47,758 bases of DNA, taken from NCBI GenBank assembly GCA_030656075.1, contig JAUSOT010000263.1, positions 1 through 47,758 on the forward strand, read 5' to 3'. The stretch's first letter is position 1. Each line of letters starts with the position of its first letter. This DNA comes from Candidatus Cloacimonadales bacterium (GTDB lineage: Bacteria > Cloacimonadota > Cloacimonadia > Cloacimonadales > TCS61). Positions 1 to 9,975 of the stretch are shown here, in pieces. The position numbers were made by a program, and so were the translations under genes. Under the pieces are notes generated by a model. That model did no database searches and was not told the origin of the DNA. It worked only from the letters and a program-made list of their open reading frames with translations.

Positions 1-344
1 TCATCACAGGCGTTCTCGTCTGGATGACGAATGTAAGTATTCCATTACAAATCTTTATTTTTGCCATAATAACATTCATAGTTTTCTTATTCACCAGAAA
101 AATAAGTAAAAAATTAATCTCGGATGAATCCGTTCCAACCAACGTGGATGCCTTAAAAGGAAAGCAGGGAATTGTCGTGAAAGAAATACCGGTCGATGGA
201 CGAGGATATGTGAAAGTTGGTGGCGAAGAGTGGTCGGCGATTTCGAGCAAAAATGAAAAAATTAAGATCGGGAAAAAAGTGATAATCCAAAAAATTGAAG
301 GCAACAAACTGATCGTTGCCGAAGCAGATAAAAAGGAGGAATAA
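1..344 (+). CDS. NfeD-like membrane protein, C-terminal part (5' end outside window)
   Basis: The frame is open to the left edge: codons from base 3 read ITGVLVW before the first visible Met at 24, so the gene probably starts upstream and 24 is internal. Hydrophobic residues right after that Met (about 7-25) form a membrane helix, followed by a short basic stretch and a roughly 60-residue beta-rich domain (KGKQGIVVKEI, GYVKVGGEEW) of the NfeD C-terminal OB-fold type. NfeD proteins pair with SPFH/stomatin proteins in membrane microdomains. The stop codon overlaps the start of the SPFH gene that follows (TAATG), which supports this reading. Confidence 0.8.
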   Translation, partial: ITGVLVWMTNVSIPLQIFIFAIITFIVFLFTRKISKKLISDESVPTNVDALKGKQGIVVKEIPVDGRGYVKVGGEEWSAISSKNEKIKIGKKVIIQKIEGNKLIVAEADKKEE

Positions 345-1279
345 TGACAGCATTAATCATCGTTCTGGCAGTATTTGTTTTACTATTAATTTCCAAAGGA
401 CTGGTTGTAGTCAAGCAGGCTCAGGTCATCATCATAGAACGTTTGGGAAAATTCAATCGCACACTGGACAGCGGATTACATATAATCTGGCCGGTTTTTG
501 ATAAACCCAGACAGATCAGTTGGCGTTATGTGAGAACCGATATTCAAGGTAATAAATATGTTCAGGTGAAGAATGAAAACCGCATCGATCTGAGAGAAAC
601 AGTTTATGATTTTCCGCGCCAAAACGTGATTACCGCCGATAATGTTTCCATTGAAATCGATGCCCTGCTCTATTTTCAGATCACCGATTCTACCAAGGCT
701 GTTTATGAAATCGTCAACTTGCCGCAAGCGATAGAAAAACTCACACAAACGACTCTTCGTAACGTGATTGGAGAACTCGATCTGGATAAAACGCTTACTT
801 CTCGGGATACGATCAATTCCAAATTGCGGGATATTCTGGATGAAGCAACCGATAAATGGGGTGTGAAGGTAAATCGGGTAGAGTTGCAGGATATCAATCC
901 ACCTCAGGAAATAAAAACTGCCATGGAAAAACAAATGCGCGCTGAACGCGACAAACGGGCCAAGATCCTGGAAGCAGAAGGAGATAAGCAATCTCAGATT
1001 CTTATTGCAGAAGGAGATAAAGTAGCCAGGATAACCAGAGCACAGGGAGAAGCCGAGGCTAAATTCCTGGTAGCCGAAGCCGAATCGAGAGCCATCAATA
1101 TAGTAGCAAATGCTGTGGAAAAAACCGGTACCGATCCTGCCCAATATCTTTTGGCAATCAAATATATCGCAGCTTTTAACGAAATCGTACAGAATGGCGA
1201 TAAGACTGTGGTCGTTCCTTACGAAGCTGCAGCTATGCTTGGTTCCGTGAAAGCGATGGAGAAAATTTTTAAAAATTAA
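344..1279 (+). CDS. qmcA: SPFH/stomatin-like membrane protein (QmcA family)
   Basis: A 311-residue protein with an N-terminal membrane anchor (about residues 2-20), then the SPFH/band-7 domain (QAQVIIIERLGKFNRTL, GLHIIWPVFD, TADNVSIEIDALLYFQI). A long charged helix with EAEGDK repeats follows (about 195-265), typical of stomatin/QmcA oligomerisation coiled coils. The length matches the QmcA group (about 300). These proteins scaffold detergent-resistant membrane regions and are often encoded next to NfeD, as here, with a 1-nt overlap implying translational coupling. The client proteins cannot be told from sequence. Confidence 0.93.
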   Translation: MTALIIVLAVFVLLLISKGLVVVKQAQVIIIERLGKFNRTLDSGLHIIWPVFDKPRQISWRYVRTDIQGNKYVQVKNENRIDLRETVYDFPRQNVITADNVSIEIDALLYFQITDSTKAVYEIVNLPQAIEKLTQTTLRNVIGELDLDKTLTSRDTINSKLRDILDEATDKWGVKVNRVELQDINPPQEIKTAMEKQMRAERDKRAKILEAEGDKQSQILIAEGDKVARITRAQGEAEAKFLVAEAESRAINIVANAVEKTGTDPAQYLLAIKYIAAFNEIVQNGDKTVVVPYEAAAMLGSVKAMEKIFKN

Positions 1280-1308
1280 ATTATAAATTGATCTGAATTT
1301 GACAAAAG

Positions 1309-1345
1309 GCAGGGGACAACTAATTTGTTCCCTGCGTGTTTTATG
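1309..1345 (+). terminator. Probable terminator hairpin after the nfeD-qmcA pair
   Basis: GCAGGGGACAA (1309-1319) pairs with TTGTTCCCTGC (1325-1335), an 11-bp stem with one wobble and a 6-nt loop, followed by GTGTTTTATG. It lies 30 bases after the qmcA stop and 46 bases before eno. The T-run is short, so termination is inferred. Confidence 0.5.
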
Positions 1346-1357
1346 TGAATTTACTGA

Positions 1358-2665
<1,308 letters not shown>

Positions 2666-2678
2666 AAAGATCAAGACC

Positions 2679-2779
2679 TTCCGAACGGTTTTAAAAAAAA
2701 ACTTCGGAACGATCGTTTTCAGTAGCTATAATTAACCGTTGCGAAGGTTCTCACGAGTTCGACCGTTCGCAAGGTTGAG
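2679..2779. repeat. Dispersed ACCGTT/GAAGGTT repeat cluster after eno
   Basis: TTCCGAA (2679-2685) and TTCGGAA (2703-2709) form a 7-bp stem. Then 2734-2779 holds two ACCGTT-nn-GAAGGTT-type units in tandem. The stretch 2734-2768 closely matches the reverse complement of 23393-23434, so this is one member of a dispersed family present in opposite orientations about 20.6 kb apart. Confidence 0.7.
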
Positions 2780-2797
2780 AAGCAAAGGATCGAAAAA

Positions 2798-3421
2798 ATG
2801 AAGAAATTTATTTTATTCATATTGCCAGCATTAATAATTTTCGGCTGTTCTTCCGAAGGTGATATCAAGATCATCAATCGCACCGATCACTATCTGTACT
2901 TCAATATCGAAGGAACGGATTACGTTTTGGAAGGCTCGGAAAACTCCAATCCCAGTAAATCAGTTTCGATCGATACCGGCAGTCAATTTCTCTTCTGGGG
3001 AGATGATGAAACAAAAGTTCCCATGAATTTGGAAGGCGAAACTTTCATGATGCAGGATTCCGATGCTTCAGGCGTTCCCAACGGACTTTTCTTCACCGAA
3101 ACCATACTGGCTGTTAAGCCGAATGAAACGCTGAAAATTTATTGCGATCCCACTCATGCCGGCGTGAAACTGGTCAATAATTCCCAGGTTTCTGTTTCAG
3201 GATTTTCCTATTACACAGATGATTCCGATTCACTGGTTTCGCTCATTGAATATCCAGTGATTTCAGGAGATTCGATCTGGTCACGCTTGAAAGCGACAAC
3301 ATCCTACGATTCGATAATTTATTCTTTTGTGATAGAATATGAAAACGGCTGGTATGACAGCAGCTACGTGAATATCGATGACCTGATTGTGGATGAACAA
3401 CTGAGGATAGAATTGCAATAG
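2798..3421 (+). CDS. Predicted lipoprotein of unknown function
   Basis: A 207-residue protein with a lipoprotein signal peptide: MKKFILFILPALIIFGC, with Cys17 in a lipobox (IFGC) followed by SS. The remainder is polar and beta-rich with acidic patches and no domain I recognise. A start at 2798 places an AAGCAAAGGA Shine-Dalgarno-like stretch upstream. It is probably exported and anchored in the outer or inner membrane. Function unknown. Confidence 0.8.
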   Translation: MKKFILFILPALIIFGCSSEGDIKIINRTDHYLYFNIEGTDYVLEGSENSNPSKSVSIDTGSQFLFWGDDETKVPMNLEGETFMMQDSDASGVPNGLFFTETILAVKPNETLKIYCDPTHAGVKLVNNSQVSVSGFSYYTDDSDSLVSLIEYPVISGDSIWSRLKATTSYDSIIYSFVIEYENGWYDSSYVNIDDLIVDEQLRIELQ

Positions 3422-3442
3422 AAATCAATTTCCGGAGGAAAT

Positions 3443-3652
3443 GTGGAAGAAAGTAAATGGAAATGCCCGAAGTGCGGCAACACCGCCTACGAAACGGATC
3501 AATTTGCCGCCACCGGCGGTGGATTTACAAAAATTTTCGACGTACAAAACAAGAAATTCACAACGATTACCTGCACCAAATGTAAATTTACGGAACTCTA
3601 CAAAGGCACCACCAGTATGCTGGGTAATATCTTCGATTTCCTGACAAACTGA
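3443..3652 (+). CDS. Small zinc-ribbon protein (DUF2082 type)
   Basis: A 69-residue protein starting at GTG, placed by a TCCGGAGG Shine-Dalgarno at 3432-3438. The ATG at 3441 is in the wrong frame. Motifs CPKCG near the N-terminus and CTKC near residue 46 give four cysteines for one zinc. ATGGGFTKIFDVQNKKFTTI and the C-terminal NIFDF are characteristic of the zinc-ribbon family once called nucleic-acid-binding protein with Zn-ribbon (DUF2082). The biological role is unknown. It follows the lipoprotein gene by 21 nt. Confidence 0.88.
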   Translation: MEESKWKCPKCGNTAYETDQFAATGGGFTKIFDVQNKKFTTITCTKCKFTELYKGTTSMLGNIFDFLTN

Positions 3653-3706
3653 TAGCCACAAAAGGCACAAAATGAAAAAGGATATTTTTGTTATTTAACA
3701 ATTCGC

Positions 3707-3780
3707 CTGAGCTTGTGTCATCCTGCCTGCCAAGCCGAAGCAATACGTAGTCTGGAGCTTGTCGAAGGACGAAGGCGGAA
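3707..3780. repeat. Degenerate copy of the GAGC-TTGTCGAAGG palindrome family
   Basis: GCCTGAGCTTGTGTCATCCTG near 3707-3727 and GTCTGGAGCTTGTCGAAGGAC near 3749-3769 resemble the CCTGAGCGAAGTCGAAGGA arms of the palindrome at 46426-46502. The copy is degraded and sits immediately before glk. Confidence 0.45.
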
Positions 3781-3794
3781 AGTAAAAAAAAAAT

Positions 3795-4820
3795 ATGAAA
3801 AGTTTAAACGTATCCATCGATGTAGGCGGAACGCACAGCCGCCTGCAATGCGAACTTGTCGAAAACAAGAAAGTTATTTCCACTTCCGGGGAATATAAAA
3901 AAGTCATTGGAAATAAAACCTCTTTGGGAAAATTTGTTCAAACTTCCATCCGGGATTTTACTGATCTGGCTCCCGCAAAATGCATCATCGGTTTTGCCGG
4001 TCCCGTGATCGATCGCCAAGAAGTGGCGATCACAAATTGGACAAATCGACCAAAAATAACTCAGGATGATCTGATCGATTGGGGACTGCCGGAAAACACC
4101 TTTATGGTCAATGATATGGAGCTGGCTTCCTACGGATTGCTGGATATGAAAGAACAGAAACAGATTCCGTCGGAATTTTGCAAAACTCTCTACATGCCGG
4201 AAAATCTTTCCGACAAATATCCCGAAAACATGCTGGTTATTGCACCGGGAACCGGTTTCGGCACGGGCAGCATCGTGGAAGTTAAAACAAAAAGCGGTGA
4301 AAAAATCTACGAAATTGTATCTTCGGAAATCCAGCATATTCAAATACCGCCGTTGGATGAAACTCACGAGAAAATGATCCAGATAATTTTCGGAAAAAAG
4401 GAAAACCGCAATTTCCTGAATTTCGAAGATTTTGTATCCGGACAGGGTTTGGAAGATACTTATAATGCGCTTCTACGGTTGAACGGCAAAAAACCAAACG
4501 GCAAATCTGCTGCCAAAATTGCTCAATCTGCCGTGGAAAATTCTGATGAAATTGCTGCGAAATCCTTGGATTATTTTTACCGTATAACCGGCAGGTTGAC
4601 TCAGGCGATGAGTTTGATGCTCCAACCGTACGGAGGAGTTTTCCTGTGCGGCGCTTCCACCGAGAAAAATGCTGATTTTATAAAGGAAAGCGGTTTTCTG
4701 TTCGAGATGCATAACTGCCTTGTAAGAAAGCTATTGTTGGAACAATATCCGGTTTTCATCATCACAAAATCCGACATCAATCTTGCTGGTGGTTTGTGGG
4801 CGTGCAGAAATATTATTTGA
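3795..4820 (+). CDS. glk: Glucokinase, Glk family
   Basis: Phosphorylates glucose to glucose 6-phosphate with ATP. Length is 341 residues. Visible: the ASKHA phosphate-1 motif IDVGGTHSRLQCEL (residues 7-20), GFAGPVID, the sugar-binding NDMELASYG (analogue of ND-x-A), APGTGFGTG, FVSGQGLEDTYNAL, and a C-terminal GGVFLCGA and NLAGGLWAC typical of the Glk (non-ROK) group. The long acidic insert (about 170-190) is not recognised. The start is the ATG after an A-rich tract; the Shine-Dalgarno (GGCGGAAAG) is distant. It stands alone between repeats and the accessory block. Confidence 0.88.
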   Translation: MKSLNVSIDVGGTHSRLQCELVENKKVISTSGEYKKVIGNKTSLGKFVQTSIRDFTDLAPAKCIIGFAGPVIDRQEVAITNWTNRPKITQDDLIDWGLPENTFMVNDMELASYGLLDMKEQKQIPSEFCKTLYMPENLSDKYPENMLVIAPGTGFGTGSIVEVKTKSGEKIYEIVSSEIQHIQIPPLDETHEKMIQIIFGKKENRNFLNFEDFVSGQGLEDTYNALLRLNGKKPNGKSAAKIAQSAVENSDEIAAKSLDYFYRITGRLTQAMSLMLQPYGGVFLCGASTEKNADFIKESGFLFEMHNCLVRKLLLEQYPVFIITKSDINLAGGLWACRNII

Positions 4821-4904
4821 CAGATAGTCAAAGGAATATAAGTTATCTCTTGGATTTCGCAATTCAAAATGACAAATAATCAATTGCGAAACTCAGGAGG
4901 TAAA

Positions 4905-5966
4905 ATGGAAAATATAATCGGGCAAAATTTACAGTATTTTCGGGAATTGGCAAAGTTCAAAAAGAATGAATTAGCCCGTTTAATACCATGTGATGTTTCT
5001 CTGATAACTCGTTATGAAAATAGCGAAAGGCAACCCACGCTAAAAATTTTGATAAGAATTTCAGAGATTTTTAATATTTCCTTAGATAGGCTTATATCAG
5101 AGCAGAACAACGACTATCAGTTATCTGCCCGCGGGTCAGGTAAAAGTACCAAAGAAGAAGCTCAGGAAATTTTAAATCTGAAACAAATAGCCGAGGATTT
5201 TCTTGAAATAATGAAAAATGTCTCTCTAAATACGGAATATCAGGGCTCTAAGTATTCGGAATATCAACCTGTTCACATCATCGACATCAAGCGAAATATG
5301 GAATTATCTAATCCGATAAACTATGAGGAAATGAAAACTGCCTTGAGATCGAACTGGAATATTCAAATATTTGAACTCCCGCTAAAAACAAGAAATATTT
5401 CGGGTATTACCTTTAACTTTGGAAACCAATATATTGTGTTTATAAACAAAGGACACACCGAAGAGAGAAAATTATTTTCGTTAATCCATGAATTATGCCA
5501 TATCGTTTATCATCTGGATAAGAAACAATATCTTATTTCTCGTTTGTCTTCTCGTGATCCGTTGGAAAAAGAAGCCAATAAGTTTGCCGAAGAATTCCTG
5601 ATACCATCCGAAAAACTATCTTCCGAATTTAAGTTGGAAAAACTGCATAGTTTGAAACAGGAATACATATCAGAATTAGCCGGCAAATTCAATGTTTCGC
5701 CGGAATGTATGTTCAAGGATCTGAACCGTAAAGGCTTAGTCCAGTATCATTGGCAATCCTACAGGCCAGTAACAAATTACAATAAAGAATATAATCTTGA
5801 ATGGAATTGGAAAGACCTTCCCTATTTGTATGTTTTCGGAGTTTTCTATAACTGGAAATTGGAAAAAATATCAATGACACGAGCCGCAAAATATCTCTAT
5901 TCCGATGTACGAACCATTTCTAACCTGTTTAAAGAATTTGATGAAAAAACAGAAAAAGCATCCTGA
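4905..5966 (+). CDS. XRE-family HTH regulator fused to ImmA/IrrE metallopeptidase
   Basis: The start is set at 4905 because AGGAGG lies at 4895-4900; an earlier in-frame ATG (4869) lacks one. The protein has 353 residues. An XRE helix-turn-helix covers about 6-62 (LARLIPCDVSLITRYENSER). A zincin domain of ImmA/IrrE (COG2856) type has HELCH at 195-199, with the third ligand in EKEANKFAEEF (about 221-231). Such proteins bind DNA and can cleave a partner repressor, or act as antitoxin-like regulators. The gene overlaps the PIN gene by one base (TGATG), so the two are co-translated. The C-terminal 90 residues are unassigned. Confidence 0.9.
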   Translation: MENIIGQNLQYFRELAKFKKNELARLIPCDVSLITRYENSERQPTLKILIRISEIFNISLDRLISEQNNDYQLSARGSGKSTKEEAQEILNLKQIAEDFLEIMKNVSLNTEYQGSKYSEYQPVHIIDIKRNMELSNPINYEEMKTALRSNWNIQIFELPLKTRNISGITFNFGNQYIVFINKGHTEERKLFSLIHELCHIVYHLDKKQYLISRLSSRDPLEKEANKFAEEFLIPSEKLSSEFKLEKLHSLKQEYISELAGKFNVSPECMFKDLNRKGLVQYHWQSYRPVTNYNKEYNLEWNWKDLPYLYVFGVFYNWKLEKISMTRAAKYLYSDVRTISNLFKEFDEKTEKAS

Positions 5967-6472
5967 TGAGTAGAATATTAATTCTTGATACCGTCTCCCT
6001 AATAAACCTGCTTGAGCGATGTGTTTCAAGAAACTTGCTAAAGGATTTGATACAAATCGGTTATGAATTTCAGATTGTAACTGAAGTAGAAAAAGAATTC
6101 CTGAAAAAACCAACAGAAATTGGCTTTGGCCGATTATTTGAAAATAAAATGAACGACATCATTTCTGTTATCGATTTCGATCAGAAAGAGATAGATATTT
6201 CCTCTTTGAAAAAATTGGAAGGATTAGATTTAGGCGAATCAGTATCAATCTTATATCTGCTGCAAAACAAAACGTATGAGCTTGTCTCTGATGATTATGC
6301 TGTTCATAATAATCTTAAATCTAAATTTGGTATGAAATGCAAATGGACTGCCGGATTGTTACAGGAACTCATTTCAATGAAAATCATCACTCTTGAAGAT
6401 GCTCAGGAAATCTATCTCGAAATGAAGCAAAATGGTTTTTGGGGATTCAAAAAACAGAAATTCACAGAATAG
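5966..6472 (+). CDS. PIN-domain protein, probable toxin partner (DUF3368-like)
   Basis: A 168-residue protein with a PIN-like acidic pattern: D8 (ILILDTVSLINLL), Glu at about 40-44, E91 (LDLGESVSILYLL) and D109/D110 (LVSDDYAVHNNL). The order GES..L then SDD.A resembles the DUF3368 branch of PIN nucleases, which are often RNase toxins. It starts in the stop codon of the XRE-ImmA gene, so the pair looks like a toxin-antitoxin-type module, but no member of this exact pairing is known to me as tested. The nuclease role is inference from family. Confidence 0.78.
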   Translation: MSRILILDTVSLINLLERCVSRNLLKDLIQIGYEFQIVTEVEKEFLKKPTEIGFGRLFENKMNDIISVIDFDQKEIDISSLKKLEGLDLGESVSILYLLQNKTYELVSDDYAVHNNLKSKFGMKCKWTAGLLQELISMKIITLEDAQEIYLEMKQNGFWGFKKQKFTE

Positions 6473-6481
6473 GGATTGCAG

Positions 6482-7261
6482 ATGCATTACGACAAAATAA
6501 AAGACAAATTCGCCAAATTGATCGACCTGTTTCCTGCCTTCAGGAAGCTGTTTTATTACTCATTGGATATGCTGCTTCTGCGGCAATGGTACGTGAAACG
6601 AGCGATCAAAAAACATTTTTCCAAAAATAACCCGATCCGCTTTTACGATGCCGGCGCCGGGTTTGGACAATATTCCTATTTTGTGTTGAAATATTTTAAC
6701 AAAGCCAGGGTTCAGGCAGTCGATCTAAAAAAGGATTATATGGATTCTTTTGGTCGATATGCGAAGTTAGTAGGCTGGCAGGATTTCACAGCACAGCAGG
6801 CGGATTTGGTGGATTATCTTCCAAAAGATAAATTTGATCTGATCGTCGCTATCGATATTTTGGAGCACATCGAAAATGACAGGCAGGTTTTGCAGAATTT
6901 CCGGCAGGTTTTAGACAAAGGCGGTAAGCTGATAATTTCTTCTCCCAGTACGTTTGATGAATCTGCCAAATTTGTAGCAGAACACGTGCGCCCGGGTTAT
7001 GATAAAGAGGAAATAATTTCCAAATTGGAAAATGCCGGTTTCAAAATCATTTCTTTCGATTATTCTTACGGCAAGTTTGGTCATTTGGCCTGGCTGCTGA
7101 CGATGAAATATCCGATGAGTTTGCTGGGAAAATCGAAGTTATTTTTTTTGCTGCTGCCGTTGTATTATATTGTGCTTTATCCCATTTCTGCGTTTTTAAT
7201 GTGGCTGGATTTAAAAATGAAAAATAAAGTAGGAACTGGGATTGTGGTGGTGGCAGAGTAG
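6482..7261 (+). CDS. Class I SAM-dependent methyltransferase
   Basis: About 259 residues. ATG 6482 is preferred over the TTG at 6476 because AGGG lies 8 bases upstream. SAM-binding motif I is YDAGAGFGQYS, followed by the acidic residue of motif II (VQAVDLKKDY). The FDLIVAIDILEHIEND segment is the motif IV region, then GGKLIISSPS. The C-terminal 60 residues contain a hydrophobic, probably membrane-associated segment (LLGKSKLFFLLLPLYYIVLYPISAFLMW, about 218-245), seen in some sugar or lipid methyltransferases. The substrate is unknown. It begins 9 bases after the PIN gene. Confidence 0.88.
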   Translation: MHYDKIKDKFAKLIDLFPAFRKLFYYSLDMLLLRQWYVKRAIKKHFSKNNPIRFYDAGAGFGQYSYFVLKYFNKARVQAVDLKKDYMDSFGRYAKLVGWQDFTAQQADLVDYLPKDKFDLIVAIDILEHIENDRQVLQNFRQVLDKGGKLIISSPSTFDESAKFVAEHVRPGYDKEEIISKLENAGFKIISFDYSYGKFGHLAWLLTMKYPMSLLGKSKLFFLLLPLYYIVLYPISAFLMWLDLKMKNKVGTGIVVVAE

Positions 7262-7481
7262 GGTTAACAACGAACAAAAGCGAACAATATTAACGGTTGG
7301 CGGTATACGCAGTGCTGGTTATCGAAGCATTTCACTTTCAAATACGCACCGAACCAAATCCTTTATTTAGATTATTTCAAAATTTATTACCAAATCAAAG
7401 ATTTGGCGGTGTTACCACAAAGCAGAGCACTTGGATTACTCACAGAACCCCACATTACATATAACTTTTGTTGAGCGTTCG
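7262..7481. other. Gene-free stretch with hairpins after the DUF262 gene
   Basis: No coding sequence seen. It holds TAACGGTTGGCGGTATACGC (from 7293) and a perfect 6-bp hairpin CAAATC-AAA-GATTTG (near 7394-7408). A GTTGAGC motif (7470-7476), read on the minus strand as GCTCAAC, lies 6 bases past the DUF262 stop. The composition resembles intergenic repeats that accompany mobile genes, but I cannot confirm copies in this window. Confidence 0.4.
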
Positions 7482-9545
7482 TTATTCATTTTCAGCATAT
7501 TTTATTATCAATTCATCTTCTGAGTCAAAAATTGTTAACGCATGTTTTATCCTTTCAAATTTTCCGATATTATCAATATTGCCTTCAATAAAATATGTAT
7601 CATTTATTTGAATTGCTTGTCGCGGGTTGCCTTCTTTCGGGTTTTTAGTTAGTGTTATTTTTTCCGCTAAATCTGTTGTGAAAAAAGTTTCAGGTTGCAA
7701 ATCAAATAGTTGTTTAAATACTTCAACATACAACTTTGCCACTTTTGTGATTTCAAGTTTTTGGTCAAAGAATATAGCATATTCTAGTTTTTTAAACTTA
7801 GGGTCATCTGCTTCAAAAATATTTACTTCGTTGTTTTCATCTCTTTCCTCTATTACAACGTCGGGATATTTCCAAATTTTTAAAAATCTTTCTGACAACA
7901 TATCGAATCGTCTTTCTATTTCTGCTTTATCCCATTTATCTATAATTGATAAATATTTATTTAACCAAAGCCGACTGTCTTTGTAACCTGCCTTTTCTAA
8001 ATCTCTTTTGAACAAGAACGGCTTGTTACCTAATTTACCATTATTACCTGATAAAGTTAAATTTCCGATTGTGTTTAGATAATTTTCTTTAATCAAATTG
8101 TATTCGTCTGCTCCTAAATTAACTTTCCATTTAGGGTCTGGGTTTTGAGGAAATATATGCTCAACTGTAATATCACTATTTCCGTCAATTACAACAGGTT
8201 CTCTGTTTTCAAAATTTTCAAATCTCTCAAGAAGATAAGTTCTGTTTTTGGATTTTATATTATAGACGTCCTTTAGCTTAAGGCTTTCGAGCACTTCTTT
8301 ATTTTTTGGAAATCTTTGAGAACCTGACCTTTTAAGTAACCATTTCTGTAGTGAAATGAGGTAATTATCTTGTTCTATTTTGTCATATAAGGTCATAAAG
8401 ATTTTATTCAACGCATTTGATGGTAGACCAACGATAAATCTGCGCCACGTAAATGACTGTACAAAATCAAGTATTTCAATGAAAGTTTCCTTAGTTATTA
8501 TGCTTTCTGAATAATCCTGATAAACTTTCATTAAGAATGGATATGCTACATTTATTTCTATGCGAGTGATATATTCAAGCTGTGTTCGTATGTCTTTGTC
8601 AGTTTCATTTTTAGGATTGATAAGTTTATTGTAAAATTTAACTAACGATTTAATGGGTGCTAAATTATTTTCTAATTCCTCTATAGTTGTAGTTGGAAAC
8701 TTGGCTTTAAACTCTATATATACGTTATTTTTGTTAGGTATTTTGTTGTTGACCAGTGTTAAATAATCTCTGATAAAGTCAGATACTCTACTTGTGTTTA
8801 GAGTTTCATCTTTTGCTAATTTTTCTATAACATCCCAGTAATTGCTGTAAATTTTATTTTGGTCTCTTCGATTTAACCCCATTAATAGGTAATTCCGAAT
8901 TAAGTCTGCTTGTGACAGTTCAAGTCCTGTCGAATTTAGGCTTTCAAATATTCTTTGAGGGTCGTCTTTTTCACGGTCAAGAGAGATTTCTACGAACATT
9001 AATTTTGCCAACCCTCTTAGAACAAATTCGTAATTTTCTTCGGTAATTCGACCTTTGAAATAATTAAAATTGTCAATTAATTTTGAGAAATCTGGGTATT
9101 CTTCATTTATATCGCCCCTGAGTAAGTATTTTAAAGCTTTGTCATTATTTTCTGTTGGTCGTAGTTTTAACTTTTCTTCATCGGATACAAACTTATTAAT
9201 TAAGTAAGTTTCACTTATTTCGTTTACAAGTGTTTCATCATTTAATTCTATTGCAAGTCTGTGAAGAACCAAGTAAATAAGCGTCAGAGTTGTAAGGCGC
9301 TGTTGCCCATCAATAACCGTCAATTCTTTGATTCTTGATGAAGTATAAACATCATCATGAACATAAACAACACTTCCAATAAAATGAGCACTCATTTCTG
9401 TAATCGTTCCAACTTCCAGTATGTCGTCTAAAAGTTGTTTGCACTGACTTGTAGACCAATCATAGTTTCGTTGGTAAACTGGGATTACAAATTGAGTTTT
9501 ATTTGATGATAAAAAATCTTCAATTTTTGTTTCGTTTGCTTTCAT
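7482..9545 (-). CDS. DUF262/DUF1524 GmrSD-like protein, probable type IV restriction defence
   Basis: A 687-residue protein. The N-terminal DUF262 domain has IPVYQRNYDWS (21-31), HFIGSVVY (54-61) and the NTPase-type DGQQRLTTL (79-87), then FESLNSTGLELSQADLIRNYLL (200-221). The DUF1524 HNH-type nuclease has VEHIFPQ (461-467, His463) and NTIGNLTLSGNNGKLGNKPF (491-510). An extra C-terminal domain of about 110 residues is unassigned. GmrSD relatives degrade modified phage DNA using NTP. The gene is solitary, on the opposite strand to its left neighbours, and lower in GC than they are, which suits horizontal transfer. Confidence 0.9.
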   Translation of the reverse strand: MKANETKIEDFLSSNKTQFVIPVYQRNYDWSTSQCKQLLDDILEVGTITEMSAHFIGSVVYVHDDVYTSSRIKELTVIDGQQRLTTLTLIYLVLHRLAIELNDETLVNEISETYLINKFVSDEEKLKLRPTENNDKALKYLLRGDINEEYPDFSKLIDNFNYFKGRITEENYEFVLRGLAKLMFVEISLDREKDDPQRIFESLNSTGLELSQADLIRNYLLMGLNRRDQNKIYSNYWDVIEKLAKDETLNTSRVSDFIRDYLTLVNNKIPNKNNVYIEFKAKFPTTTIEELENNLAPIKSLVKFYNKLINPKNETDKDIRTQLEYITRIEINVAYPFLMKVYQDYSESIITKETFIEILDFVQSFTWRRFIVGLPSNALNKIFMTLYDKIEQDNYLISLQKWLLKRSGSQRFPKNKEVLESLKLKDVYNIKSKNRTYLLERFENFENREPVVIDGNSDITVEHIFPQNPDPKWKVNLGADEYNLIKENYLNTIGNLTLSGNNGKLGNKPFLFKRDLEKAGYKDSRLWLNKYLSIIDKWDKAEIERRFDMLSERFLKIWKYPDVVIEERDENNEVNIFEADDPKFKKLEYAIFFDQKLEITKVAKLYVEVFKQLFDLQPETFFTTDLAEKITLTKNPKEGNPRQAIQINDTYFIEGNIDNIGKFERIKHALTIFDSEDELIIKYAENE

Positions 9546-9595
9546 TCAATTTCTGTTTTCATTGTTAATGTCCGGTTCGTTATATTGACACCCAA

Positions 9596-9847
9596 CTACT
9601 GGCTAAACGGCATATGTCGTATATTCCTAAATAATGACATGCTATACGAACATTTTATTCTATTATTTTTCATATAACATACTTCCTCAAATAATGTTGC
9701 AACTTCATTTTTTTCGACTTCTCTCAATAATTCCATGTTTTCTTCCTTGAACCTGGCGCAAACTTCAAGTTGTGAGAGATTTGTGTCAAATGTTTTGTTG
9801 AATGTTCCAGATTTTATAGCCTGAATAGCCCCGAGATTTATCTTGAT
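9596..9847 (-). pseudogene. Open frame without a start, unrecognised debris
   Basis: An 83-codon minus-strand frame opens straight after a TAG and has no credible start. Its translation (NLGAIQAIKSGTFNKTFDT, then a glutamate-rich helix) is protein-like but matches nothing I know. It lies directly after the truncated HepT fragment and ends inside the ACCCAAC motif upstream of the DUF262 gene, so it is probably the remainder of a gene broken when the flanking element arrived. Confidence 0.3.
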
Positions 9848-9975
9848 CTAATTACGGCATTAACTGTTTTCTTATCATCTTTAAATATCTGGAATGAAAT
9901 TCCCTCAATAAATATTAACATATCATCAATTTCATCCAGAATATGCTGAATTCTTATCTTATCTTCATGCAACAT
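9838..9975 (-). pseudogene. HepT-like (DUF86) toxin, truncated after 45 residues
   Basis: The ATG at 9975 overlaps the end of the MNT antitoxin gene by 11 bases. The translation (HILDEIDDMLIFIEGISFQI, then KDDKKTVNAVIRS) matches the N-terminal helix pair of HepT/DUF86 toxins, which normally continue LEIIGEA and reach 110-140 residues with an RxxxxH RNase motif. Here a TAA follows VIRSR, so the catalytic half is missing. The fragment is probably inactive. Confidence 0.65.

Noticed and set aside
4869-4904. Upstream start for the XRE-ImmA gene
   Set aside because: The 12 additional residues are not family-like and the AGGAGG box at 4895-4900 serves the ATG at 4905.
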